Assembly (NCBI GenBank): GCA_017427945.1
Contig: JAFRRT010000014.1
Coordinates: 124,001 to 188,000, forward strand
Direction: 5' to 3'
Source of the DNA: Muribaculaceae bacterium
Lineage (GTDB): Bacteria > Bacteroidota > Bacteroidia > Bacteroidales > Muribaculaceae
Length of the DNA: 64,000 nt
Shown here: in pieces, positions 9,476 through 18,500 of the stretch
Position numbering within the stretch: position 1 is the first letter of the stretch
Layout of the letters: every line of letters starts with the position of its first letter
Program-made: the position numbers and the translations under genes
Notes under the pieces: model-generated
What the model saw: only the letters and a program-made list of their open reading frames with translations
What the model was told of the DNA's origin: nothing
Databases searched by the model: none

Positions 9476-10207
9476 ATGAAAGAGAATATCTATTTGAGAA
9501 AAATCAGGAAACGCGAAGGAGACTGGGATAACAGCAAATACCCATTCTCCATTCCTGTGATTAGGGATTTTACTGAATTAAGATTTGAAAAGTCGGTGAC
9601 CTATATCATCGGAGGCAATGGATCGGGAAAATCAACATTACTTGAAGCTATTGCCGTGTTGCTACGCATCAATCCAGAGGGAGGTTCCCGTCATTTCAAT
9701 TTCCATACCGAGGAGACTCACTCGTCACTACATGAAGCGCTGATTGCTTCACAAGCCAGCCTGAGTTATCGCGACACTTACTTCTTCAGAGCCGAGAGCT
9801 ACTACAATGTCATCAGTGAAATCAATCGTCGTGATTTGAATATGTACTATGGCCACCTTAATTACCATGAATTTTCCCATGGGGAAGGCTTCATGAAGCT
9901 GCTTGAACACAGATTGACTGGTAAGGGAATTTACATCTTTGATGAACCAGAAGCGGCATTGTCTTTCCAAAACCAGCTGCTATTCCTGTTATGGCTCAAA
10001 GATGTGGTCAAAAAAGGAGCCCAAATCATCATAGCCACCCACTCGCCCGTCATTCTTTCTTATCCAAACGCTTCCATCAATGAGATCAAGGACGGTCAAC
10101 TGATACCCACGCGATATTGCGACTGCAGCGTCTATCGGGATTTATATGGATTTCTGTTAAATCGTGAAGGATGCCTCCGTGAACTCGGCCTCTTTAATGA
10201 CGGCTAA
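9476..10207 (+). CDS. Small AAA-type ATPase (COG3910-like predicted ATPase)
   Basis: 243 residues. ABC/SMC-like P-loop NTPase with every core motif: Walker A GGNGSGKST (46-54), a signature-like segment HGEGF, Walker B GIYIFDEPEAAL and the switch motif ATHSPV. It has no transmembrane segment and no partner permease, and length and layout match COG3910 predicted ATPases. Some relatives of this fold belong to defence or DNA-repair systems, but this one stands alone and its role is unknown. The ATG at 9476 is preferred over an in-frame TTG at 9410 because homology begins shortly after it and a -7 element lies 22 nt before it. Confidence 0.85.
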   Translation: MKENIYLRKIRKREGDWDNSKYPFSIPVIRDFTELRFEKSVTYIIGGNGSGKSTLLEAIAVLLRINPEGGSRHFNFHTEETHSSLHEALIASQASLSYRDTYFFRAESYYNVISEINRRDLNMYYGHLNYHEFSHGEGFMKLLEHRLTGKGIYIFDEPEAALSFQNQLLFLLWLKDVVKKGAQIIIATHSPVILSYPNASINEIKDGQLIPTRYCDCSVYRDLYGFLLNREGCLRELGLFNDG

Positions 10208-10409
10208 TGCCATTTAGTGTTTTTCTATATTTGGAGCATAAAGGATACAATCTAAATAGAGTCAACTTAATCGTCTCATACACTTGTTTTTAATAAATCT
10301 TATTGGCGTTATTGGCTGCTCTGGTACGGGGTCCGATTTATCCTCTATTTACATTTTTTGCGGAGGATTTAGTGTTTTTTTAGAATTCAAAATTAAAACG
10401 CAATTAAAC
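10208..10409. other. Non-coding stretch after the ATPase gene
   Basis: AT-rich, with one isolated TATATTTG at 10226-10233 that lacks a -33 partner. No gene or terminator recognised. The right side leads into the sigma-54-like element. Confidence 0.5.
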
Positions 10410-10426
10410 TTGGCACGGAAATTGTA
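10410..10426 (+). promoter_or_regulatory. Candidate sigma-54 (RpoN) promoter
   Basis: TTGGCACG, 4 bp, then TTGTA. This matches the -24/-12 consensus YTGGCACG-N4-TTGCW at all fixed positions except T in place of C in the -12 GC pair. A hairpin terminator lies about 45 bp beyond the expected start site, so the transcript would be short. Confidence 0.55.
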
Positions 10427-10480
10427 GTCTTAAAGGCGAACTCATAATTTTTGGAGGTTTTTTAGGGTTAAACATGATTG

Positions 10481-10516
10481 TCAGCATCCCTCGTGAGAGT
10501 CGTGCTGATTTTTTAT
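10481..10516 (+). terminator. Intrinsic terminator of a short transcript
   Basis: TCAGCA (10481-10486) pairs with TGCTGA (10503-10508). An inner CTC/GAG stem carries a GTGA tetraloop, and a T-rich run follows. No annotated gene ends here, so it would end a transcript from the sigma-54-like promoter or act as an attenuator before the acetyltransferase. Confidence 0.6.
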
Positions 10517-10551
10517 TTTGTCCTCCTGGCGGCTGTTGCGTGATTATTTTG

Positions 10552-10559
10552 TAATTTTG
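10552..10559 (+). promoter_or_regulatory. -7 element of the acetyltransferase gene
   Basis: TAATTTTG, with TTG 13 bp upstream. The predicted start site leaves about 20 nt before the ATG at 10588. Confidence 0.55.
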
Positions 10560-10587
10560 CCACAGACAACAAACAATGTGCAAGGCT

Positions 10588-11142
10588 ATGACCGAGAAAG
10601 AAAAAATGCTGTCAGGGCAGCTGTATAATGCTCTCGACCCTGATCTAATCAAAGAACTGAACGAGACCAAGGACGTCCTCCACCAATATAACCTGCTGAT
10701 GCCCACCAATCTGGAGGAGCGCAGGCGCATGCTGATTGAGCTGCTGGGCCATGTGGGCGATGACAAGGTATTTATCAACCAGCCGTTCTACTGCGACTAC
10801 GGCAAGCACATCAGCGTGGGCAAGCGGTTCTTTGCCAATTTCAACTTCACGGTGCTCGACGAGGCGAGGGTGACCATCGGTGACGATTGCTTCATCGGCC
10901 CCAATGTGGGCATATACACCGCCTGTCACAGCACCGACCCCGTGGCGCGCAACACGCGTCAGGAGTGGGCTCTGCCGGTAACTATCGGTGATAATGTATG
11001 GATAGGCGGCAATGTGGTCATCCTGCCTGGTGTAACCATCGGCGACAATGTGACCATCGGCGCTGGCTCGGTCGTCACCGACGACATTCCCAGCAATGTC
11101 ATTGCTGTGGGCAATCCTTGCCGCGTAATCAAGAAGTTATAA
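10588..11142 (+). CDS. Sugar O-acetyltransferase (maltose/galactoside acetyltransferase family)
   Basis: 184 residues. Left-handed beta-helix acetyltransferase of the Maa/LacA/NodL group: N-terminal TEKEKMLSGQLYNAL as in E. coli Maa, then hexapeptide repeats (IGDNVWIGGNVVILPGVTIGDN) and the catalytic-type His in the ACHSTD segment. It would move acetyl from acetyl-CoA to a sugar hydroxyl in the cytoplasm. The second in-frame ATG (10588) fits the family N-terminus better than the ATG at 10576, which would leave a leader of under 10 nt. Monocistronic, followed by hairpins. Confidence 0.9.
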   Translation: MTEKEKMLSGQLYNALDPDLIKELNETKDVLHQYNLLMPTNLEERRRMLIELLGHVGDDKVFINQPFYCDYGKHISVGKRFFANFNFTVLDEARVTIGDDCFIGPNVGIYTACHSTDPVARNTRQEWALPVTIGDNVWIGGNVVILPGVTIGDNVTIGAGSVVTDDIPSNVIAVGNPCRVIKKL

Positions 11143-11154
11143 GATGCAACAAAT

Positions 11155-11182
11155 GCCGTTACGGTCGTGAGACCATAACGGC
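11155..11182. terminator. Terminator hairpin between acetyltransferase and rpmH
   Basis: Twelve-base arms with one G-T mismatch around a GTGA tetraloop, between convergent genes. The T-tract is weak. Confidence 0.55.
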
Positions 11183-11196
11183 TTGATGCGTTTAAG

Positions 11197-11227
11197 TGCC
11201 GCGTGAGGCGGCAACCCTGTCACAGGG
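11197..11227. other. Two short hairpins downstream of rpmH
   Basis: TGCCGC/GCGGCA (11197-11213) and CCCTG/CAGGG (11215-11227) sit side by side just after the rpmH stop. Possibly mRNA 3'-end structure. Confidence 0.4.
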
Positions 11228-11229
11228 GA

Positions 11230-11382
11230 TTACTTGTAAACGGTGTCGCTGACAGTAAGGCTGTAACGACCCTTAGCGCGACGACGGGCGAGGACCTTGC
11301 GGCCATCGGCGGTGCGCATGCGATGACGGAAGCCATGCTTATTGGCTTTCTTGCGGTTCGAGGGTTGGAATGTTCTTTTCAT
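11230..11382 (-). CDS. rpmH: 50S ribosomal protein L34
   Basis: 50 residues, beginning [19 protein letters not shown] and ending VSDTVYK. The whole length matches the conserved small, strongly basic L34 of the large ribosomal subunit, including the [19 protein letters not shown] core. It is divergent from efp across about 200 bp. In many bacteria rpmH neighbours dnaA or rnpA, and neither is present here. Confidence 0.97.
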   Translation of the reverse strand: MKRTFQPSNRKKANKHGFRHRMRTADGRKVLARRRAKGRYSLTVSDTVYK

Positions 11383-11492
11383 TGTTTATCTCTGTTTTTT
11401 AGTAATTCCGAAAAAATTTTCGCAAAATGCGGTGCAAAATTAGTGCTTTTTTTCAAAATACACAAATCCAAATGCTTTTTTGCAGAAAAGTT

Positions 11493-11523
11493 TTTGTTTT
11501 TTTTCTCAAAATCACTACTTTTG
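11493..11523 (+). promoter_or_regulatory. Promoter of efp
   Basis: TTTG (11493-11496), 19 bp, TACTTTTG (11516-11523); about 60 nt leader. Confidence 0.75.
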
Positions 11524-11585
11524 CACCCTCAAACGACTGACATTTAATAATATTCACATAAAACAATAGCACAAGATTTACAATT

Positions 11586-12149
11586 ATGATTAATGCTCAA
11601 GACATCAAGAACGGAACGTGCATCCGCATGGACGGCGATCTGTATTTCTGCATCGAATTCCTGCATGTAAAGCCCGGTAAGGGTAACACTTTCATGCGCA
11701 CCAAGCTGAAAAACGTGGTTGACGGCCGCGTGCTGGAGCGCCGTTTCAACATCGGCGAGAAACTCGAGGACGTGCGCGTTGAGCGTCGCCCCTACCAGTT
11801 CCTGTACATGGACGGCCAGGACGCCATGTTCATGAACAACGAGACCTTTGAGCAGATTCCCATTAGCAAGGACTTGATTACCGGTGCCGACTACATGAAG
11901 GAAGGTGATGTTGTTGAGGTTGTCAGCGACGCTTCGACCGAGACCGTTCTGTTCGCCGAGATGCCCATCAAGACCCAGCTGAAGATTACCTATACCGAGC
12001 CCGGCGTGAAAGGCGACACCGCCACTAACACCCTGAAGCCCGCTACCGTCGAGACTGGCGCCACCGTACGTGTGCCCCTGTTCATCGATACCGACGAGAT
12101 CATCGAGGTTGACACCCGCGACGGCAGCTACGTGGGCCGCGTGAGGTAA
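11586..12149 (+). CDS. efp: Elongation factor P
   Basis: 187 residues, the normal EF-P length. KOW-like N-terminal domain, two OB-type domains and the C-terminal signature around [23 protein letters not shown] enters the ribosomal E site and relieves stalling at polyproline stretches. The tip residue of the domain I loop is Lys32 in KPGKGN, the position modified by EpmA/EpmB or other routes in various bacteria; no modification gene is visible here. Own promoter and terminator; divergent from rpmH. Confidence 0.97.
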   Translation: MINAQDIKNGTCIRMDGDLYFCIEFLHVKPGKGNTFMRTKLKNVVDGRVLERRFNIGEKLEDVRVERRPYQFLYMDGQDAMFMNNETFEQIPISKDLITGADYMKEGDVVEVVSDASTETVLFAEMPIKTQLKITYTEPGVKGDTATNTLKPATVETGATVRVPLFIDTDEIIEVDTRDGSYVGRVR

Positions 12150-12174
12150 TCCGTAACACGATACACATTACAAC

Positions 12175-12210
12175 AAGGGATGTCCTTAACGGGATGTCCC
12201 TTTGTGTTTT
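12175..12210 (+). terminator. Terminator of efp
   Basis: AAGGGA pairs with TCCCTT, with inner TCC/GGA pairs and a symmetric TG/TG internal loop, followed by TTTGTGTTTTG. Confidence 0.6.
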
Positions 12211-12300
12211 GTTAATGCCAAGTCAGCAACACTTTGGAAAAACACAAACCTTGAGAGCCCACTAAAAATCATCCTCACATCATCTTTTACTGTAAGGTTG

Positions 12301-12332
12301 TTTGGTAGAGAGACAGAAAACCGCTATATTTG
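12301..12332 (+). promoter_or_regulatory. Promoter of the SusA-like gene
   Basis: TTTG (12301-12304), 20-bp spacer, TATATTTG (12325-12332); consensus match. Confidence 0.8.
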
Positions 12333-12367
12333 CGAAATAATTATTGACTACCCAACAAGAAACCGAG

Positions 12368-14233
12368 ATGAAAAAATTATTGCTGATAATGGCTGTGGCT
12401 TTAGGTGTACTTGCCGGCCATGCCGCGGTTAAGATCGACCGCATTGAGCCAACTAACTGGTATGTGGGCTTAAAGAGCCCTTCGCTGCAATTGATGGTCT
12501 ATGGCGATGGCATCCGTGATGCCGAGGTGACCACCGACTATGGCAGCGTGACCATCGACAGCCTTGTGCGTCTCGACTCCCCCAACTACCTGCTCATTTA
12601 TATCAACACCCGTCATGCCCAGCCCGGCACGATGGAGCTGACCTTCAAGCAGGGCCGCAGCAAGAAGAAAGTGAAATATGATTTGCTGGCACGTGAGATG
12701 AGCGGTGAACGCCGCATGGGTTTCACCAATGCCGATGTGTTGTACATGCTGATGCCCGACCGCTTTGCCGATGGCAACCCCTCCAACAACCAGATTGCAG
12801 GCATGGAGGCCTATAAGAACGACCGCACGAAGCCCAGCCTGCGTCACGGCGGCGACATCGAGGGCATTCGCCAACATCTGGACTATTTCACCCAGCTGGG
12901 CGTGACCGCGTTGTGGTTCACCCCTGTGTTGGAAAACAATTCACCTGACAGCCACAACGGCAACGTCTCGACCTATCACGGCTATGCCACTACCAATTAC
13001 TACCGCGTGGACCCGCGTTTCGGCACCAACGAGGAGTATCGCCGTCTCGTTGACGAGGCCCATAGCCGTGGCATGAAGGTGGTGATGGACATGATTTTCA
13101 ACCACTGCGGCGACTATCACCCCTGGCTCAAAGACATGCCCAGCCATGACTGGTTCAACCAACCCGACTACAAGAACAACTATTTACAGACCAGTTACAA
13201 GCTCACACCCGTGATGGACCCCTATGCCAGTGAAGTGGACCTCAAGGAGACCGTCGAGGGCTGGTTTGTCCCCTCAATGCCCGACCTGAACCACCACAAC
13301 GTGCACGTGATGAACTACCTTATTCAGAACAGCATCTGGTGGATTGAGACCGCAGGAATCGACGGTATACGCATGGACACCTACCCCTATGCCTACGCCG
13401 ACGCGATGGCACGCTGGATGAAGACGCTCGACAACGAGTACCCCAACTTCAACGTCGTGGGCGAAACCTGGGTCGAGAATCCCGCCTATACTGCAGCCTG
13501 GCAAAAGGGCAACAAAATGGGTAAGCCCGAGAGTTATCTGCCCACCGTGATGGACTTCTCTTTCTATGAGAAAGTCGATAGTGCCAAGCAAGAGGAGACC
13601 GACGGCTGGTGGCGCGGCTACAACCGCGTGTACAACAGCCTGTGCCACGACTACCTCTACCCCAACCCGTCAAGCGTGATGGCGTTTATCGAGAACCACG
13701 ACACCGACCGCTTCCTGGGCAACGGCCAGGATGTGCCGGCCCTGAAACAGGCCCTTGCCCTGCTGCTCACCATCAAGCGCATTCCCCAGCTGTACTACGG
13801 CACCGAGGTACTGATGAACGGCACCAAGGAGGTGACCGACGGCAACGTGCGTAAAGACTTCCCCGGCGGCTTCCCCGGTGACGCCCAAAACGCATTCACT
13901 GCAGCTGGCCGCACCGCAGCCCAAAACGAGATGTTTGACTGGCTGAGTGCATTGCTGCATTGGCGTCAAGGCAACAAACTTATCACTGAGGGCAAGATGA
14001 CCCAGTTCATCCCTGTCAACGGCATCTACGTCATCGCCCGCACCTATCAAGGCAGGCATGCCGTGACCATCATCAACGGCACCACCCAGCAACGACAAAT
14101 GAAACTCGACCGTTACAGCGAGGTGTTTGAGGGAGCAACTACCGCCCGTGACGTCCCCACAGGCATGACCGTGGACTTGACCAGCGGCACCATTACATTG
14201 CCTCCCCGTGGCACCCTCGTTCTCGATTTTTAA
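12368..14233 (+). CDS. GH13 neopullulanase/cyclomaltodextrinase, SusA-like
   Basis: 621 residues. Signal peptide (MKKLLLIMAVALGVLAGHAA), an N-terminal beta-sandwich (about 21-110) as in cyclomaltodextrinase-type GH13 enzymes, the TIM barrel with nucleophile Asp337 (GIRMD), acid/base Glu366 (VVGETW) and Asp445 (ENHD), and a short C-terminal beta domain. Such enzymes cut alpha-1,4 links in maltodextrins, pullulan or cyclodextrins. In Bacteroides the periplasmic SusA degrades imported malto-oligosaccharides, and the absence of a lipobox fits that location. The ATG at 12368 is used; an in-frame TTG 24 nt upstream does not add to the signal peptide. It lies 3 kb from the starch locus on the other strand and probably completes that pathway. 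Confidence 0.92.
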   Translation: MKKLLLIMAVALGVLAGHAAVKIDRIEPTNWYVGLKSPSLQLMVYGDGIRDAEVTTDYGSVTIDSLVRLDSPNYLLIYINTRHAQPGTMELTFKQGRSKKKVKYDLLAREMSGERRMGFTNADVLYMLMPDRFADGNPSNNQIAGMEAYKNDRTKPSLRHGGDIEGIRQHLDYFTQLGVTALWFTPVLENNSPDSHNGNVSTYHGYATTNYYRVDPRFGTNEEYRRLVDEAHSRGMKVVMDMIFNHCGDYHPWLKDMPSHDWFNQPDYKNNYLQTSYKLTPVMDPYASEVDLKETVEGWFVPSMPDLNHHNVHVMNYLIQNSIWWIETAGIDGIRMDTYPYAYADAMARWMKTLDNEYPNFNVVGETWVENPAYTAAWQKGNKMGKPESYLPTVMDFSFYEKVDSAKQEETDGWWRGYNRVYNSLCHDYLYPNPSSVMAFIENHDTDRFLGNGQDVPALKQALALLLTIKRIPQLYYGTEVLMNGTKEVTDGNVRKDFPGGFPGDAQNAFTAAGRTAAQNEMFDWLSALLHWRQGNKLITEGKMTQFIPVNGIYVIARTYQGRHAVTIINGTTQQRQMKLDRYSEVFEGATTARDVPTGMTVDLTSGTITLPPRGTLVLDF

Positions 14234-14271
14234 TAGTTTTTCATCAAGCGCGGTCAATACCGTTCAAACAA

Positions 14272-14302
14272 TTGCATGTTTGACAAAATAATTGTAAATT
14301 TG
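14272..14302 (+). promoter_or_regulatory. Promoter of the methyltransferase gene
   Basis: TTG (14272-14274), 20 bp, TAAATTTG (14295-14302). Confidence 0.65.
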
Positions 14303-14324
14303 CAGTCACAATAAAAAGTCATCA

Positions 14325-14951
14325 ATGGGTAATACTGTCAGATACTACATTCGCGGCAGACGTCCACAAGGTTTTTGGGGACGGCGAGCGTTGATGAAGA
14401 TGAACGGCAAGCAACATGCGGCGATGCCCGAGTGGGTGCTTTCAGAAGTGGACATCAAGGAAGATGACCACATTTTGGATGTGGGATGCGGAGGCGGTGC
14501 CAATATCGCCCGAATGCTCAAACGAGTACCCAAAGGCAAAGTCATCGGGTTGGATTACTCGCAACTCGCGCTCGAGATGGCCCAGGACTTCAACTACCGC
14601 GACTATGTTGACAAGCGATGCCTGTTTATGGGTGGCAACGCCATGCAGATGCCTCTGGCAAAAGAAATGTACAATATTGTCACGGCATTTGAGACCATCT
14701 ACTACTGGTTATCGCTTGAACTTGGTTTCGCCGACATCTACAGGCTGTTAAAACCAGGAGGCACCATTGTGATTGGCAACGAATTAGACGGCAAACAGGA
14801 AATCGACAGGAAGATTGAACGCGCCACCAACTACATGCGCATCTACAGCATCGAGGATATCGAGGCACACCTCAAACAAGCCGGTTTCACCAACATCAAA
14901 TCCCGTTACGACGAGGAACGCCACTTCGTGTGCGTCACAGCTACGAAATAG
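14325..14951 (+). CDS. Class I SAM-dependent methyltransferase
   Basis: 208 residues. Methyltransf_11-type Rossmann fold: SAM-binding motif I ILDVGCGGGANIARML at about 49-64, acidic residue in VIGLDYS, and the motif IV region NIVTAFETIYYW. The N-terminus (GFWGRRALMKMNGKQHAAM) resembles a frequent group of Bacteroidales and Clostridia small methyltransferases. The substrate is unknown. Own promoter; shares a terminator region with the convergent galactanase gene. Confidence 0.88.
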   Translation: MGNTVRYYIRGRRPQGFWGRRALMKMNGKQHAAMPEWVLSEVDIKEDDHILDVGCGGGANIARMLKRVPKGKVIGLDYSQLALEMAQDFNYRDYVDKRCLFMGGNAMQMPLAKEMYNIVTAFETIYYWLSLELGFADIYRLLKPGGTIVIGNELDGKQEIDRKIERATNYMRIYSIEDIEAHLKQAGFTNIKSRYDEERHFVCVTATK

Positions 14952-14978
14952 CGTTCAATCTCTATACGCCACAACAAG

Positions 14979-15013
14979 GAGGGCACTTCACAATGAAGCG
15001 CCCTCATATTTTT
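14979..15013. terminator. Bidirectional terminator
   Basis: GAGGGC/GCCCTC outer stem and CTTCA/TGAAG inner stem, then ATATTTTTAAT, between convergent genes. Confidence 0.7.
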
Positions 15014-15031
15014 AATAATGTAAACCTTCTT

Positions 15032-16399
15032 TTACTCTACAAATGACTTGAGCTCATCAAGTGCAGGCAGCGCCTTGCCTGTCTCATGGTCCCACAATCC
15101 GGCGTTATACCATGCGTCATTGACGTGAAGTGCACTCCAGTAGCTTCCACCCAGGCCATACTCATTGGCTTCGGGGAACCACCAGAACAAGCCGTTCAAG
15201 CGGGAATAAGGCTTGATTTTTGCAATCAGGTCGGCTGCGAACTTGCGCTGTCCCTCATAAGTCAACGGCCATGTCGAGGAAAAGTCCTGATCACCGACCT
15301 TGTAATGATAGCTATAGCCCGTCTCAACAATCATCATTTCCTTATCCTGGAAGGCATTATTCACGTTGTTCAGGGCATTGGCAAGCGTTAACAGGTCACC
15401 GTGGTAATAAGGATAGTAGCTCAGACCTATGATGTCATAATCTACTCCCCTACTGTTCATTTGATTGTAGAAGTTCAAGAGCACATTGACGCGCGGCACA
15501 CGTTCGGTGTGCAGGATGATTTTGGCCTTGGGACACTCCTCACGGCAAGCCCTGCCAGCCGCCTTCAAGAGATTGGCAAAACGCACCCAGTTTGCTTCAG
15601 GACTGTTGGTGAAACATTGCTTTAGCTGGGACTGCGGAGTTCCCACAGGTCCCCACAACATGCCGTAGCTGATTTCGTTACCTGTCTGAATATAGTCAGG
15701 CGTGGCACCTGCGGACTTGAGTTCACGCAAGCAGTCACGGGTGTATTCATAGACCTTAACCTCAAGCGCCTCATCGTCCAGTCCAGCCCACTCGGCAGGC
15801 GTGTACTGCATCGCAGGGTCAGCCCACGTGTCGCTGTAATGGAAGTCGAGCATGAATTTCATGCCGGCGGCCTTGATGCGCTGTCCCAGCACCTTGACAG
15901 TATCAAGATTTTGAATGACACCCTGCCCCCTGTGCTCACTCGAGGCATTCTCGGGATTGACAAAGAGGCGAACGCGCGCAGCATTCCATCCCTGTTGCTT
16001 GGTCCAGGTAATCACATCATCGATAATCTGGCCGTTACGGTCATAATAATGGGCAGTCCTAATGCCATAACCCAACGCCTTCTTCTGATGCGCTTCATAC
16101 TTGGTCAACATAGAGATGTCACCCCCCACGAGACGCTTAACCTCGGGTTCCGCACCTCCGCCAAAAATGATGTCGATGAGCGTATTGATGTCCGTAATGT
16201 TCACCTCGCCATCACCGTTCACGTCATGAGCGGCGCCGCTTCCATCGCCCAAAATATCATTAATGACGACATTCACATCATTGATGTTTACCTCACCGTC
16301 GCCATCCAGGTCACCCTGGACAACGGCATTGGCGCCGTGAGTTGTCAGCGCCAATGTCATTGTCAGGAAAATACCCTTGAACGATAATCCCTTCTTCAT
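15032..16399 (-). CDS. GH53 endo-beta-1,4-galactanase with N-terminal dockerin-like module
   Basis: 455 residues. Signal peptide (to about residue 25), two dockerin-like loops at 29-79 (DLDGDGEVNINDV and DVNGDGEVNITDI), then a full GH53 barrel from about residue 88. Acid/base Glu242 is in QTGNEISYGMLWG and nucleophile Glu359 in IVETGYSY. GH53 enzymes cut beta-1,4-galactan side chains of type I arabinogalactan and pectin. The module is N-terminal here but C-terminal in the amylases. Only 14 bp separate it from the amylase upstream, so co-transcription is likely. No lipobox; secreted. A galactanase in an otherwise starch-directed operon is unexpected. Confidence 0.93.
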   Translation of the reverse strand: MKKGLSFKGIFLTMTLALTTHGANAVVQGDLDGDGEVNINDVNVVINDILGDGSGAAHDVNGDGEVNITDINTLIDIIFGGGAEPEVKRLVGGDISMLTKYEAHQKKALGYGIRTAHYYDRNGQIIDDVITWTKQQGWNAARVRLFVNPENASSEHRGQGVIQNLDTVKVLGQRIKAAGMKFMLDFHYSDTWADPAMQYTPAEWAGLDDEALEVKVYEYTRDCLRELKSAGATPDYIQTGNEISYGMLWGPVGTPQSQLKQCFTNSPEANWVRFANLLKAAGRACREECPKAKIILHTERVPRVNVLLNFYNQMNSRGVDYDIIGLSYYPYYHGDLLTLANALNNVNNAFQDKEMMIVETGYSYHYKVGDQDFSSTWPLTYEGQRKFAADLIAKIKPYSRLNGLFWWFPEANEYGLGGSYWSALHVNDAWYNAGLWDHETGKALPALDELKSFVE

Positions 16400-16413
16400 C
16401 GTTTATCCAGAGA

Positions 16414-18468
16414 TTATCTTAGAATAGAGTCAATCACAAAATTGATGTCGGCAATGTTCACCTCACCGTCGTCGTTGACGTCGGCTGCAGTATTGACGGC
16501 ACCCGACAGAATCACGTCGATAATGAGGTTGATGTCGGCAATGTTCACCTCACCGTCGCCATTGGCATCGGCGGGATCTCTGTTAAGATAAGGCAGATAG
16601 ATGTCGGTCACATCCTTGACTTCATATTTGTTGGTCTGCGTGGTCACCTCAAAGAAGGAGGTCTGCTTCACGGCAGTCACATCTTCGGTCTGCACATCGG
16701 TGGGACCCTGATTGAATACGAAGTTCATGAAGAAGTTCCTGGAGGTGATCATATAGGTCTGGTAGTAGAACGTTTCCCCTTTCACCACCTTGGTGTCGGT
16801 GATTCTCTCACCAGGCCAGTTGCCGTTGTGCTGGTTATTGCTGCTGTCCCAAGTGTAGAAATTCACTGTGGACCAGTTATTGGGAGCGACCGTCGGATCT
16901 TTCAGGAAGACGGTAATCTCATAGGGCTCGAAATCGTCGTCCGGGCCAATAACATAATGGCGTGTGATAACACCGCTTACAGCATTTCCAATCAGCAGAC
17001 CGGCCTTGAGCGTAGCATTAGCAGCGACGACAACTGAACTGCCGCTGGAGATGACAGTGCCGTTGTTAGCGCTGGGCTCGCTGCCGTCAAGGGTATAGAC
17101 GATGCGGGCATCGGCGCTCTGGCTGACTGCAGTAAGGGTGATAGTCTGCTTACCTGCATACTCGCCGCTGGGCTTGCTGGCCCAAGCAGTCTCGGTCGTC
17201 TTGCTCAACGCCAGACGATAGTTGGTACCGCTGACTACCTCAACGTAGGTATCAGGGATATTATAGCTGGTGCTACCCATGGCAGCGAGTACAGCGCCAC
17301 GTGTTCCAGCCGAGCGGTGCACATAATAGTTGTTGACCGAGCTGTTGGCAATCACCTGATTGGTGCTCTGGTTGTGGATGCCAGCCAACTGACGCACATA
17401 AATCATCTGCTTGATGGCCTCCTTGTAGCTCATCCAGTGTTTGAGGAAGACGCACGGCGTACCTGGCATAATCATCATGAAGGCGTTACCAGCCTCGATA
17501 TTCTGGCGAATGGGATCCTGCGGAGCGCTGGCGCTGCGGTATTCAGTGTCGTGATTCTCGATAAACGTCACCGAGTAGCGGCGATAGTTGGCATCCTGGT
17601 TCAGGGTCCTGCCATTGGACGAGAGATTGGTCCACTTGTTGTTGTTGACAGCATCACGCACCACATAGCGGAAGGGGAAGTCAAACGCGGCACTCTGTAC
17701 CACGCCGTCAACCTTAGTGCCGTCAATCCAATTCTTCACAGCGCCCAGATTGCCGTCCCAGTACTCACCAACCGAGTAGGTGGGCTGCGAGTAAGCGTTA
17801 TACAGTCCCGTGAACGAAGCTGAGTAACCCTTGGTCATATCGTAGCGGAAACCGGCATATCCCAAGTCCTCGAGCAACATCTTCAGGTAAGCTTTGACAT
17901 TGGTCTGCACGTTCTCGCTCTTGTGATCCAAGTCGCGCATACCGCCCCAGTCCTCACCGGTGTCGTTGTTGCTGCTCAATTGGTAGCCGTTGGCATTAGC
18001 CCAAGCAAGGGCAGCACCGCCGTCATCGTTCTTGCAGATGTCGGTCGACTTGAGTCGATAGGTCACACCTTTATAGGTTTCGGAAACAAAGTCCACCCAG
18101 TTTGAGGCGTTCTTGCGGTGGTTGATAACCACATCGGCAATGGTACCGATGCCCTTGTCCTTAAAGGTGTTGATCATCGACTGTAACTGAGCCTTGCTAC
18201 CAAAGGAACTATTGTAATTGGTAAACCAATACTTAGCGTCATAACCCATCGACGTGCCGCCGCAGTTGGCACTCTGGGGGATCCAGACAAGTTGGAAAAA
18301 CTCAGCCAGCTCGTCGGCTTGTTCTTCGAGCACCGCCCATTTGGAATCGTTGAAGGAGTCCCAATAGAACCCTTGCAGCATCACGCCATTATAGTTTGCA
18401 GGCCACCCTTGGCCCAGCATGAGCAATGGCAACATAGCAACAAGTGCTGTAGTAAATAACTTTTTCAT
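16414..18468 (-). CDS. Secreted GH13 alpha-amylase with starch-binding module and dockerin-like tail (copy 1)
   Basis: 684 residues. Signal peptide (about 1-20, no lipobox), GH13 barrel with Asp210 (GFRYD), Glu235 (VGEYWD) and Asp307 (ENHD), a beta C-domain, a chitobiase-type C-terminal beta domain (TLDGSEPSANNG), a CBM26-like module (VFLKDPTVAPNNW, then NWPGERITD) and two dockerin-like loops at the end (DANGDGEVNIADI and DVNDDGEVNIADI). It hydrolyses alpha-1,4 bonds in starch outside the cell. It resembles the neighbouring amylase along its whole length, so the pair arose by tandem duplication, but the dockerin residues differ (NIADI here, SIADV there). It has its own promoter and leads into the GH53 gene. 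Confidence 0.94.
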   Translation of the reverse strand: MKKLFTTALVAMLPLLMLGQGWPANYNGVMLQGFYWDSFNDSKWAVLEEQADELAEFFQLVWIPQSANCGGTSMGYDAKYWFTNYNSSFGSKAQLQSMINTFKDKGIGTIADVVINHRKNASNWVDFVSETYKGVTYRLKSTDICKNDDGGAALAWANANGYQLSSNNDTGEDWGGMRDLDHKSENVQTNVKAYLKMLLEDLGYAGFRYDMTKGYSASFTGLYNAYSQPTYSVGEYWDGNLGAVKNWIDGTKVDGVVQSAAFDFPFRYVVRDAVNNNKWTNLSSNGRTLNQDANYRRYSVTFIENHDTEYRSASAPQDPIRQNIEAGNAFMMIMPGTPCVFLKHWMSYKEAIKQMIYVRQLAGIHNQSTNQVIANSSVNNYYVHRSAGTRGAVLAAMGSTSYNIPDTYVEVVSGTNYRLALSKTTETAWASKPSGEYAGKQTITLTAVSQSADARIVYTLDGSEPSANNGTVISSGSSVVVAANATLKAGLLIGNAVSGVITRHYVIGPDDDFEPYEITVFLKDPTVAPNNWSTVNFYTWDSSNNQHNGNWPGERITDTKVVKGETFYYQTYMITSRNFFMNFVFNQGPTDVQTEDVTAVKQTSFFEVTTQTNKYEVKDVTDIYLPYLNRDPADANGDGEVNIADINLIIDVILSGAVNTAADVNDDGEVNIADINFVIDSILR

Positions 18469-18500
18469 GTCCTTATACTATTTAATGGTTATATTTTCCA

